Shown in pieces: positions 26,560-34,566 of a stretch of 64,000 nucleotides of DNA. The stretch is taken from NCBI RefSeq assembly GCF_900107095.1, contig NZ_FNOR01000013.1, positions 62,001 through 126,000 of the forward strand, read 5' to 3'. Numbering within the stretch: the stretch's first letter is position 1; each line of letters begins with the position of its first letter. Below the pieces are notes generated by a model, which was not told the DNA's origin, searched no databases, and was given only the letters and a program-made list of their open reading frames with translations. The DNA comes from Collimonas sp. OK242 (GTDB lineage Bacteria; Pseudomonadota; Gammaproteobacteria; Burkholderiales; Burkholderiaceae_D). A program made the position numbers and the translations under genes.

Positions 26560-27474
26560 ATGAATCTGTTCGAAGCCATGAAGGTGTTTGTCAAGGTGAC
26601 GGAAACCGGCAGCCTGTCGGGCGCGGCACGCAGCCTGAACCTGTCGAATCCGTCGGTGACGCGGCATATCGCCGACCTGGAGCAATACCTGGGTGCGCGC
26701 CTGTTGAACCGCAGCACGCGCCGCCTCAGCCTGACCGATACCGGCAGCGCCTATCTGGAGCGCTGCCAGCAGCTGCTGGCCGATCTGGAACAAGCGACGC
26801 TGGCGGCCGGCATGCACGCCGCCAATCCGAGCGGCGTGTTGCGTATCAATGCACCGGTGTCTTTTTCCGTCAATCATCTGGGCTTGCTTTTACCGCTCTA
26901 TGCGCAACGCTACCCCAATGTCGAACTGGATGTGACTCTATCGGACCGGATTGTCGATCTGGTCGAGGAAGGTTTCGATCTGGCGATACGCATAGGCAGA
27001 TTGCAAAATTCCAGCCTGGTGATGCGCAAACTGGCTCCCGCCCATGTGCTGACCTGCGCCGCGCCGGCCTATCTTGCGCAGCACGGCATACCGCAGCATC
27101 CCGCCGACCTGGCCCGCCATACTTGCCTGACCTATGCCTACACGCTGCCGGACAATGAATGGCGCCTGCAGCGCGGCGGCAAGATCCACACGGTACGCAT
27201 CAGCGGCGGCTTGCATTGCAATAACGGCGACCTGCTGCTGGCGGCGGCCGTTGCCGGCATGGGCGTCATACGGCAACCGACCTTCATCATCGGCGATGCG
27301 ATCCGCGACGGCCGCCTGGTGCCGATCCTGACCGACTACCATGGCGATGCGCTGGCGATTCACGCGGTGTATCCGAGCCGTCAGCATTTGTCGGCCAAGG
27401 TCCGCACCTTTGTCGATTTCCTGGTGCAGCAATTCGGCGAAGTGCCGGCCTGGGACCGCGCTCTGCCGATATGA
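26560..27474 (+). CDS. LysR-family transcriptional regulator
   Basis: This 304-residue regulator has the helix-turn-helix at about residues 18-45 (TGSLSGAARSLNLSNPSVTRHIADLE) and the LysR substrate-binding domain from about 90 to 295. It is of the subgroup with LLNRSTRRLSLTDTG, often acting on divergent neighbours. It most likely controls doxX-ygiD, but its inducer is unknown. A terminator follows right after the stop. Confidence 0.88.
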   Translation: MNLFEAMKVFVKVTETGSLSGAARSLNLSNPSVTRHIADLEQYLGARLLNRSTRRLSLTDTGSAYLERCQQLLADLEQATLAAGMHAANPSGVLRINAPVSFSVNHLGLLLPLYAQRYPNVELDVTLSDRIVDLVEEGFDLAIRIGRLQNSSLVMRKLAPAHVLTCAAPAYLAQHGIPQHPADLARHTCLTYAYTLPDNEWRLQRGGKIHTVRISGGLHCNNGDLLLAAAVAGMGVIRQPTFIIGDAIRDGRLVPILTDYHGDALAIHAVYPSRQHLSAKVRTFVDFLVQQFGEVPAWDRALPI

Positions 27475-27475
27475 A

Positions 27476-27499
27476 TAAAGGCCGCATTTGCGGCCTTTA
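27476..27499 (+). terminator. Rho-independent terminator after the LysR gene
   Basis: TAAAGGCCGC and GCGGCCTTTA pair perfectly around an ATTT loop, two bases after the stop. The convergent phasin gene ends at 27544 and may use the same hairpin in the other direction. Confidence 0.8.
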
Positions 27500-27543
27500 C
27501 TTTATCCTGAAGCTGGAAGCGCTACCGGCCTTGCTTCCCGGCC

Positions 27544-28098
27544 TTACTTCTTGCTCTTGGGCGCGGCAGCCTTGGCCACTTGTTCACTGGCGTTGTTCAG
27601 GTTGGCTTCCAAGGTCGCCACGGCCTGCTTGGCGTTCTTGGTCAGCTGTTCATAACCTGCGTTGGCGTTGCTGATCACCGATTTCAAGATCGAGATCGCG
27701 TTTTCCGAACCGGCTGGCGCGCTCTTGCTGACCTCTTCTATCAAGGCATTGATGCGGCGGCTGGTTTCCGCAACTTGCGCTTCTGCTGCGCGCGTATACT
27801 CAGCCTGGGCGCCGGAAGCGATGCCGGCCAGGTGGCGGCCGTAGGCTACTGCCTTTTCGGCTCGCGGCTTGGCTTGCGCGGCCGAGATGGAGAGGAATTC
27901 CTGCGGGTCCTTGGCGCTCAGCAGTTGCTTGGTGGCGTCCCCGGATTCTCCCATTGACGCCTTGGCGGCATTGAGATTGAGTTCGATGACTTTTTCAACG
28001 CCCTCGAAGGTTTTTGCGGTCAGGGTATTGAGCAATGCCAACTGGGCTTCAAAATGTGCTTTGGTTGCTTCGGCAAACTTTTCATGAAACGAAAACAT
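27544..28098 (-). CDS. phaP: Phasin family protein
   Basis: This 184-residue protein coats polyhydroxyalkanoate granules. It begins MFSFHEKFAEATKAHFEAQL and is wholly helical and Ala-rich, with the phasin segments FEGVEKVIELNLNAAKAS and a Lys/Ala tail (AAAPKSKK). Start 28098 has AGGAGAAGG upstream; the frame continues upstream but without homology. It is monocistronic. Its presence implies storage of polyhydroxybutyrate in this organism. No synthase or depolymerase is in the window, unless the neighbouring patatin is related to granules. Confidence 0.88.
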   Translation of the reverse strand: MFSFHEKFAEATKAHFEAQLALLNTLTAKTFEGVEKVIELNLNAAKASMGESGDATKQLLSAKDPQEFLSISAAQAKPRAEKAVAYGRHLAGIASGAQAEYTRAAEAQVAETSRRINALIEEVSKSAPAGSENAISILKSVISNANAGYEQLTKNAKQAVATLEANLNNASEQVAKAAAPKSKK

Positions 28099-28202
28099 GG
28101 CCTTCTCCTGTGTGAACAAATCATCTCTCGCTATCAACATGGCAATATTGCACATTCTGTAAGCAAAATGTGCATTTGCCTCCCGCCAAACCTGACAATC
28201 CA

Positions 28203-29012
28203 CTAACTGTCTGTTGCGGCGCAAGCCTTCCTGCCTTGCGGCTTGCCGCCATGACCGGTACGGCAAGCGCGGTAGGCGACAACCGTACTTTCGAACACCT
28301 GGCGCGCCTGCGGCGCCGGCAGTTTCGCCATCCGCTCAGCCAGCTTGCGGCTGACCTGGAAATGCTGGTAATCGACAGGTTTTTTCCAGTCGCCACCCCA
28401 AATCAGAAAGCCATGCTGCGCGAATAGTTCCACGATTTGTTCACTGCTTCCCGGCCGGCTTGCTTGCCGTTTGCCGTACGCCTGGCCAGCCGGCGGACTG
28501 TAAGCCAGCCGCCCCTGGGCATCACGCTGCACATACGGATTTTGCAAAGGATTAATATCGATCGCCAAACCGTAGGCATGCAGGGACACTGAGCTGCCGC
28601 CGGTAATCGGCCGGTCGTTAAAGGCCGAGCTATTATTTTCCGCCATCGATGCGTCGTCGTTGCCTTGATAATGCTCCATCAGGCGGGCCTGCGCAAGCGG
28701 GAAACGGCGCTTGAGAAGTTCGTCAAACAGCGCCTTCACCTGCGGCGCAACTGCAGCCATCACCATGATCTCGCCGTCGTCGTGACGTGCCCGGTCAAAG
28801 TCGACATACGAGAAACGCACTATTTGCAGCTGCCGGCAAGCGACCGGCGCGCCAGGCTGCAGCACATGCTGCTTGAGGATCGCGCATTGTTCGGCATCAA
28901 GCCCGGAAGTGCCGGATCGTGCATGCGCATGCGGCGCCAGGCCGGCCAGCAGCGGAATCACCAGCAGCATGGACAGACGCAAGCCGGCAACAGGAATGGA
29001 GAACAGCGCCAT
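28203..29012 (-). CDS. Exported M15-family peptidase (DD-/LD-carboxypeptidase-like)
   Basis: This 269-residue protein has a signal peptide ending near AHAHA. The M15_4 domain shows SLHAYGLAIDINP, giving the zinc ligands His and Asp of HxxGxAxD, and DYQHF with the third His; Glu near WGGDWKKPVD is also conserved. Such enzymes cut peptidoglycan peptide stems. It starts only 5 bases after the patatin gene, so the two are cotranscribed. An internal basic loop (GKRQASRPG) separates the metal motifs. Confidence 0.82.
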   Translation of the reverse strand: MALFSIPVAGLRLSMLLVIPLLAGLAPHAHARSGTSGLDAEQCAILKQHVLQPGAPVACRQLQIVRFSYVDFDRARHDDGEIMVMAAVAPQVKALFDELLKRRFPLAQARLMEHYQGNDDASMAENNSSAFNDRPITGGSSVSLHAYGLAIDINPLQNPYVQRDAQGRLAYSPPAGQAYGKRQASRPGSSEQIVELFAQHGFLIWGGDWKKPVDYQHFQVSRKLAERMAKLPAPQARQVFESTVVAYRACRTGHGGKPQGRKACAATDS

Positions 29013-29017
29013 CGGCT

Positions 29018-30202
29018 TCAGCTCACCGGCGGCATGACCAGTTCATGCACCACCAGGCCGGCGTCGGAATTGCCGAAGGTGTCGGCGTTGGCCCGGATCC
29101 GCTCGCCGGCCTGCATGGCGTCGGCATAACCCTGCTCCCAACGCCATTCGATCGAGCCGCGCGAAAAATTGATGTCCTTGGATGGCATGTTCCAGTCGCG
29201 GCCGCTGTAACGCAGGCGCACGATATGAATCGTGCTGTCGTCGTTCAAGCCTTGGAACTCCTTGAGGTCGGCCTTGCTGCGCAACGCTGGCGGCAGCTTG
29301 TCATACAACGCTTTCGCAGCCCGCCGCAGTTGATACATGCGCAAATAATTTTCGATATGGCGCTCTGAACGTGAAGCAAAGGTCACGTCCTTCTGACGAT
29401 TGGTGATCTGGTCCAGCGTCACCGGCTCGGGACCGTTGGCGCTCCACAAATCCACCATGACGCATAGCGTGTTGCCATCGACATCGGCCTTGGATTCGTC
29501 GTCCAGCACAACTTCCAGCGGCGTATTCGAATACAAGCCGCCATCCCAGTACAGCTCGCCGTCTATCCGTACCGGCGCAAAACCGGGCGGCAAGGCGCCG
29601 CTGGCCATGATGTGCTCAACTCCGATCTGCCGCTCGCGGGAATCGAAGTTGACCAGGCTGCCGCACGCCACCTTCATCGCACTCACGGTCAGGCGCATGG
29701 CGCCGGGAGCGTTCAGATGCTTGAAATCGACCAGACGTGCCAGCGTTTCGGCCAGCGGGGCAGTATCGTAAAAACTGGCTTGCTCAGGCAGGACCGGCCA
29801 GCCCAGCACAAAGGGATTCGGCGAGCGCGGCGAGAAAAATCCCGGCACGCCGCGGGTGGTGACGTCAGCCGTGGTCCACCAGGTATTGAACTGGCGCGCG
29901 CCATCGGTGACTTTACTCATATCCATCAGGTCGCCATGGCCGACCTGCTCCCAGAACTCCTTCAGTCGCGATAAGCGCAGATCGCGTTCGTTACCGGCGA
30001 TGATGGCGGCGTTGATGGCGCCGATCGAGGTTCCCACCACCCAGTCCGGCGTCAGGCCGTTCTCGTGCATCGCATGATAGACCCCGGCCTGATACGCCCC
30101 CAGCGCGCCCCCGCCCTGCAGCACCAGCGCCACCCGCGGGGTGAGCGATTCGGCTTTGGTTTCAGTGCGGATGTTTGCTTTGGAGGTGGTTTTATTGCTC
30201 AT
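29018..30202 (-). CDS. Patatin-like phospholipase family protein with DUF3734 domain
   Basis: This 394-residue cytoplasmic protein has the patatin core: oxyanion loop LVLQGGGALGAYQAG, nucleophile elbow GTSIG, and the catalytic Asp in WDGGLYSNTP. The C-terminal part (about 270-394), with FASRSERHIENYLRMYQLRRAAKALYD (in fragments), matches the DUF3734 domain common in Burkholderiales. Activity would be lipid acyl hydrolysis or thioester/polyester cleavage. The start at 30202 (MSNKTTSK) is preferred over one 30 bases upstream. It is followed at once by the M15 peptidase gene. Confidence 0.85.
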   Translation of the reverse strand: MSNKTTSKANIRTETKAESLTPRVALVLQGGGALGAYQAGVYHAMHENGLTPDWVVGTSIGAINAAIIAGNERDLRLSRLKEFWEQVGHGDLMDMSKVTDGARQFNTWWTTADVTTRGVPGFFSPRSPNPFVLGWPVLPEQASFYDTAPLAETLARLVDFKHLNAPGAMRLTVSAMKVACGSLVNFDSRERQIGVEHIMASGALPPGFAPVRIDGELYWDGGLYSNTPLEVVLDDESKADVDGNTLCVMVDLWSANGPEPVTLDQITNRQKDVTFASRSERHIENYLRMYQLRRAAKALYDKLPPALRSKADLKEFQGLNDDSTIHIVRLRYSGRDWNMPSKDINFSRGSIEWRWEQGYADAMQAGERIRANADTFGNSDAGLVVHELVMPPVS

Positions 30203-30308
30203 TTGATACCCATCTTGTGTTGGGAAGAGCAACCATATTAACCGATCGCGCCAAGAGACGACGACGGCCGGGCATATGCCATCAATTTGTCATCCGGCCA
30301 TCATAAAC

Positions 30309-30327
30309 GGTAACGATTCTCATTTGT
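30309..30327. promoter_or_regulatory. Candidate Fur box upstream of fbpA
   Basis: GGTAACGATTCTCATTTGT matches the 19-base Fur consensus at about 12 positions and lies 80 bases before fbpA in an AT-rich stretch. Iron repression of the binding protein is thus likely. Confidence 0.5.
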
Positions 30328-30406
30328 GTTATAGTAATCCTGCCTTAAATGTAACAATTTGTTACCGGCAATAAATCACCATTCCACCATCAAAAGAGGA
30401 GTTCCC

Positions 30407-31441
30407 ATGCTTTTGCGCTCTATCGTCGCCGGCGCCATCCTGGCCGCCAGTTCAGCCGCTGCCTTCGCGCAGGATCAAGTGTTGAACCTGTATTCCGCAC
30501 GCCACTATCAAACCGACGAAGCGCTGTATGGCAACTTCACGAAAAGCACCGGCATCAAGATCAATCGCGTCGACGGCGACGACGCCGGCACCATCGCACG
30601 CCTGAAAAGCGAAGGCGCTGCCAGTCCGGCGGATGTGATTTTGCTGGTGGATGCGGCGCGTCTGTGGCGGGCAGAAAACGACGGCCTGTTCCAGCCGGTG
30701 CAATCGGCCATCCTTGATGAACGCATCCCGCGCAACCTGCGCGGCAAGGACGACGGCAAGGGATCGCAGTGGTTTGGCTTTTCGACCCGCGCCCGCGTGA
30801 TCGTCTACAACCAGCAAAACATCCGGCCGCAAGACGTCGAGACCTACGAAGCGCTGGCCGATCCGAAGAACAAGGGCAAGCTGTGCACCCGTTCCGGTTC
30901 GCATCCTTACAATGTGTCGCTGTTCGGCTCCTTGCTGGAGCATCATGGCGAAGCCAAGACCGAAGCGCTGCTGAAGGATTACGTTGCCAACCAGGCGCGC
31001 TCGCCGGTCGGTGGCGATACCGATCAGATCAAGGCGGTCGCCTCCGGCGAATGCGGCGTGGCGATTTCGAATTCCTACTACGTTGCGCGACTGATGAAGT
31101 CGAGCAAAGCGGAAGATGTCGAAGTAATGAAAAAAGTCGGCGTGGTCTGGCCTAACCAGAACACCACCGGCGCCCATGTCAATATCGCCGGCGCCGGTGT
31201 CGCCAAGCATGCGCCGCATCGTGCAGCGGCTATCAAGTTCCTGGAGTACCTGTCCAGCGACGATGCCCAGCGTTATTTCGCCGAAGGCAATAACGAAACG
31301 CCGGCAGTCAAAGGTGTCAAGAGCGGCAACCCGGCGCTGGATGCGCTCGGCCCTTATAAAGCCGAGGTGATCGATGTCTCTGCGGTTGGCCGCAACCAGC
31401 AGAAAGTGCAGCAATTGCTGGATCGCGCCGGCTACAAATAA
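30407..31441 (+). CDS. fbpA: Ferric iron ABC transporter substrate-binding protein (FbpA/FutA type)
   Basis: This 344-residue periplasmic protein has a signal peptide ending SSAAAFAQ-DQ. It keeps VLNLYSARHYQTDEALY, typical of iron-binding FbpA/FutA with the first Tyr ligand, and SNSYYVARLM with the adjacent Tyr pair that binds ferric ion. It delivers iron to FbpB/FbpC. Start 30407 follows AAGAGGAG. The gene has its own terminator, and the ATPase and permease genes lie apart and in other orientations downstream. A Fur-like site precedes it. Confidence 0.9.
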   Translation: MLLRSIVAGAILAASSAAAFAQDQVLNLYSARHYQTDEALYGNFTKSTGIKINRVDGDDAGTIARLKSEGAASPADVILLVDAARLWRAENDGLFQPVQSAILDERIPRNLRGKDDGKGSQWFGFSTRARVIVYNQQNIRPQDVETYEALADPKNKGKLCTRSGSHPYNVSLFGSLLEHHGEAKTEALLKDYVANQARSPVGGDTDQIKAVASGECGVAISNSYYVARLMKSSKAEDVEVMKKVGVVWPNQNTTGAHVNIAGAGVAKHAPHRAAAIKFLEYLSSDDAQRYFAEGNNETPAVKGVKSGNPALDALGPYKAEVIDVSAVGRNQQKVQQLLDRAGYK

Positions 31442-31479
31442 GCAACCGGGAAAGCCCGAAAAGGGACGCTTCAAGAAGA

Positions 31480-31507
31480 CTGGCGCGCGCTGCGCCAGCC
31501 TTTTTTC
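31480..31507 (+). terminator. Rho-independent terminator after fbpA
   Basis: CTGGCGC pairs with GCGCCAG across a five-base loop and is followed by CC and six Ts, 38 bases after the fbpA stop. Confidence 0.8.
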
Positions 31508-31522
31508 CTAGCCGCGAGCTGT

Positions 31523-31606
31523 CTATTTTTTCCTGATCATGTAGATCGCCAGTCCTACCAGCAGCACCACGCCAAACTCCAAGCCAACCACAATATATTG
31601 CGCCAT
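31523..31606 (-). CDS. Predicted 27-residue single-span membrane protein downstream of fbpC
   Basis: An ATG at 31606 opens 27 codons: MAQYIVVGLEFGVVLLVGLA, then IYMIRKK and TAG. This is one clean membrane helix with a short start and a basic end, the topology of known small transporter or oxidase subunits. It starts 21 bases after the fbpC stop on the same strand and ends before the fbpA terminator, so it could be the last cistron of the fbpC transcript. No clear ribosome site is seen (TAAGTAATC region), and I recognise no family. It is too short for usual gene callers, hence moderate confidence. Confidence 0.5.
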   Translation of the reverse strand: MAQYIVVGLEFGVVLLVGLAIYMIRKK

Positions 31607-31627
31607 GATGATTACTTATTCAAAAAG

Positions 31628-32704
31628 TCATGCAATTAATGAAGGAAAGGTCACCACGTGACTCACATCCAGTTTGATGCCGATCCACTCATCGATCGCA
31701 TGATCGTGATGGGACGGCACTAATGCCAGCAACTCCTGGCCGCTCGCCAGTTGCAGCGTGTATAAGAAATCCGCGCCGCGGAAAGACTTGCGCTTGATCC
31801 GCGCCTTGAACGGGGAAGCATCGTCATGCACGATATCATCCGCGCGCAGCAATACGTCAAACGGATCGCGCCCGTGAACCTGGAGCGCCTGCAACACCGA
31901 TGCGCTGATATCCTGCAAATCGCCCAATACTGTCGATACTGCCAGCCGGCCGCCGCCGTCGACCAGGCGGCCCGGCAGCAACACCCCGTGACCGATGAAA
32001 TCGGCGACAAAGCGTGTCGCCGGACGATGGTACAAATCGTAAGGCGCCGCCCATTGCTGCAGATGGCCGTGCTGCATCACACCGACCACATCGCCGATAG
32101 CGAAGGCTTCCAGCTGATCGTGGGTCACCATCAGCGCCGTCATACCGGCCTGCTTCAGAATCTGCCGCACATCATGCGCCAGACGCTCGCGCAACTCGAT
32201 GTCCAGGCTGGAAAAAGGCTCATCGAGCAGCAGCAAACGCGGCTCCGGCGCCAAGGCGCGCGCCAACGCCACCCGCTGTTGCTGGCCGCCCGACAATTGA
32301 TGCGGATATTTTTCCTGCGCGCCTTCCAGGCCCACCAGCGCCAGCATCTCTTCAACCCGCCGCAGGCGTTGCGGGCGCGACATGCCATGCAAACCGAAAC
32401 CGACGTTGGCCGCAATGTCCAGATGCGGGAACAAGGCGAAATCCTGGAACACCATGCCGATGCGGCGCTGCTCGGCGTCGATCCTGGCTTGCGGCCCATC
32501 CAGCAAGACCTGATCCAGGGCGATTTTTCCGCTCTGCGGCTGTTCCAGGCCCGCAATCGAACGCAGCAAGGTGGTCTTGCCGCTGCCCGAGGGGCCGATC
32601 AGCACTCCGAGCTGGCCGGCAGCAAGCTGCAGCGACACGGCTTGCACCGCTGGCGCTGGTGCGCCTGGATAACTGACACTGATCTGATCGAGAGTGAGGA
32701 ACAT
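31628..32704 (-). CDS. fbpC: Ferric iron ABC transporter ATP-binding protein (FbpC type)
   Basis: This 358-residue cytoplasmic ATPase has Walker A GPSGSGKTT, Q-loop MVFQDFALFPHL, signature [15 protein letters not shown], Walker B LLLLDEPFSSLD and the switch His in VTHDQ. A C-terminal TOBE-like regulatory domain (about 240-358) follows, as in FbpC. Start 32704 (MFLTLDQ) is in line with homologues. It is divergent from the permease gene, with 178 bases between, containing 12-base tandem repeats. Iron is inferred from FbpA and FbpB nearby; thiamine or polyamine ATPases have similar cores. Confidence 0.87.
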   Translation of the reverse strand: MFLTLDQISVSYPGAPAPAVQAVSLQLAAGQLGVLIGPSGSGKTTLLRSIAGLEQPQSGKIALDQVLLDGPQARIDAEQRRIGMVFQDFALFPHLDIAANVGFGLHGMSRPQRLRRVEEMLALVGLEGAQEKYPHQLSGGQQQRVALARALAPEPRLLLLDEPFSSLDIELRERLAHDVRQILKQAGMTALMVTHDQLEAFAIGDVVGVMQHGHLQQWAAPYDLYHRPATRFVADFIGHGVLLPGRLVDGGGRLAVSTVLGDLQDISASVLQALQVHGRDPFDVLLRADDIVHDDASPFKARIKRKSFRGADFLYTLQLASGQELLALVPSHHDHAIDEWIGIKLDVSHVVTFPSLIA

Positions 32705-32796
32705 GGGAAAAGAGTACATGAAGCTGGTTACAATCCGGCTGGCTCGGGATGAACGCTTGCCTGCCGCTTAAGTCGAAGTTGTCCTGCGACACTTGA

Positions 32797-32832
32797 TACG
32801 AAGTTTTGTACGAAGTGTCGTACGAAGTTTCG
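32797..32832. repeat. Three tandem 12-base repeats in the fbpB/fbpC divergent promoter region
   Basis: TACGAAGTTTTG, TACGAAGTGTCG and TACGAAGTTTCG follow each other without gaps, with a partial fourth unit (TAGTTT). They lie 50-86 bases before fbpB and about 93 bases before fbpC. They may bind a regulator; no Fur-like site is evident here. Confidence 0.65.
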
Positions 32833-32882
32833 TAGTTTACAGCACTCTCATTTAAATCCAGCATTTCCCTTCTTTCATACAC

Positions 32883-34511
32883 ATGTCACTGATCGCCTTA
32901 ACCGCGCTGCTGATCGCTGTTCCCATACTCGGCATCGGCGCCGCCTGGCTGCAGCTGGATGCCGCGGCGCTTGATCTGCTGTCGCAGCAGATGCAGACGG
33001 TGTTGCCGGCTTATCTGGGCACATCCGCCTGGCTGGCATTGGCAGTGACTGCCGGTGTCGTGCTTGTCGGCGCCGCCACCGCGGTCACGGTCAGCCTGTT
33101 CGAATTCCGCGGCCGCCGTTTTTTCCAATGGGCGCTGCTGCTGCCCATGGCGATGCCGGCCTACGTGTCGGCCTATGCCTATACCGATTTCCTGCAATAC
33201 AGCGGCTTGCTGCAGAGCAGTTTGCGCCAGCTCATCCCGGGCTTGCGCCTGCCGGAAATACGCAGCCTGCCCGGTGCGATCTTCCTGTTCATTTTTACGC
33301 TCTATCCCTACACCTACCTGCTGGCGCGCAATGCCTTGAACGAGCGCGGAGTGCATCTGCTGGAAGCCGCGCGCTTGCTGGGCACGCCTTTAGCGGCGCG
33401 CATCCGCCGCGTGGCGCTGCCGCTGGCGCGGCCGGCGCTGATGGCCGGCGCCGCGCTGGCATTGATGGAAACGCTGGCCGACTACGGCGTTGGCGCCTAC
33501 TTCGGCCTGAGCACTTTCACCACCGGCATTTATAAGGCCTGGCTGGTCATGGACAGTCATATGGCGGCGGCACAACTGGCATCGGTATTGCTGGTTATGG
33601 TCGCACTGTTGTTGTGGGTCGAACGCAAGGGCCAGCAGCGGCTGCGCTTTTCCAGCGTGCGCGGACAACGCAGCGATGCACAGGAAACCCGGCTCACTCC
33701 CTTGCGCGATGGCCAGCGCATGCTGGCCTGGCTAATCTGCGGCTTGCCGATCATGCTCGGCTTTATCTTGCCGGTATTGATCCTGCTGCGCCTGATGGGG
33801 CGCGAATTCCTGCACCAGGAAAGCGATCCCTACCTGAATAGCGGTGTCGACTTGCTGCGTTATGCCGGCTGGGCCTGGAACAGTTTCCGCTTCGGCGCCA
33901 TCGCCGCAGTACTGGCGGTAGCGGTAGCGTTAGCGCTTAGCTATGTGCAGCGAGCCCGCAATTTACCGCCGTTCAAACTATGGCTGCTGCGCCTGGTGAC
34001 ACGCATGGCTGGCATGGGTTATGCCGTTCCCGGCTCAGTGATTGCGGTGGGCATCCTGTTGCCGTTGGCATGGCTGCAAACGGCAGCGCCGCAAAACCAG
34101 GTCGGAATTCTGGTGACGGCCACCTCAATCGGTATCTTGTACGCCTACCTGGTGCGCTTTAGCGCGGTTGCCGTGCAGTCAATCGAAGCCGGCTACGCCC
34201 GCATCCCCACCACTCTGGACGAAGCGGCGCGCACCCTCGGCAGCAGCGGCTGGCGCATCGCCCGCATCTTGCACGCGCCGCTGCTGTGGCGCTCGATGGC
34301 GACCGCATTCCTGATGGTGTTCGTGGATGTCGTTAAGGAGTTGCCAGCCACCCTGTTACTGCGGCCGTTCAACACCGATACGCTGGCGGTGATCGCCCAC
34401 AACCTGGCGCGCGACGAGCGGCTGGGCGAAGCGGCGCTGCCGGCGCTGACCATTGTTGCGGTAGGGCTGATTCCGGTATTGTTGGTCACACAGGCGCTCA
34501 GCAAGCGCTGA
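32883..34511 (+). CDS. fbpB: Ferric iron ABC transporter permease (FbpB type)
   Basis: This 542-residue inner-membrane protein has about twelve membrane segments and two permease halves, each with an EAA loop: EAARLLGTPLAARIRRVALPLARPALMAG (read in pieces) near residue 170 and DEAARTLGSSGWRIARILHAPLL near 450. The duplicated architecture is that of FbpB/AfuB/SfuB. It channels iron released from FbpA using FbpC. It is transcribed away from fbpC. Length is usual for the family. The ending is very close to the radical SAM gene (55 bases). Confidence 0.88.
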   Translation: MSLIALTALLIAVPILGIGAAWLQLDAAALDLLSQQMQTVLPAYLGTSAWLALAVTAGVVLVGAATAVTVSLFEFRGRRFFQWALLLPMAMPAYVSAYAYTDFLQYSGLLQSSLRQLIPGLRLPEIRSLPGAIFLFIFTLYPYTYLLARNALNERGVHLLEAARLLGTPLAARIRRVALPLARPALMAGAALALMETLADYGVGAYFGLSTFTTGIYKAWLVMDSHMAAAQLASVLLVMVALLLWVERKGQQRLRFSSVRGQRSDAQETRLTPLRDGQRMLAWLICGLPIMLGFILPVLILLRLMGREFLHQESDPYLNSGVDLLRYAGWAWNSFRFGAIAAVLAVAVALALSYVQRARNLPPFKLWLLRLVTRMAGMGYAVPGSVIAVGILLPLAWLQTAAPQNQVGILVTATSIGILYAYLVRFSAVAVQSIEAGYARIPTTLDEAARTLGSSGWRIARILHAPLLWRSMATAFLMVFVDVVKELPATLLLRPFNTDTLAVIAHNLARDERLGEAALPALTIVAVGLIPVLLVTQALSKR

Positions 34512-34566
34512 GGCGTAAAATGACGCATTCCGCAGTTTCTGCCGCCAAACTTTCCGCTAGCCAATT

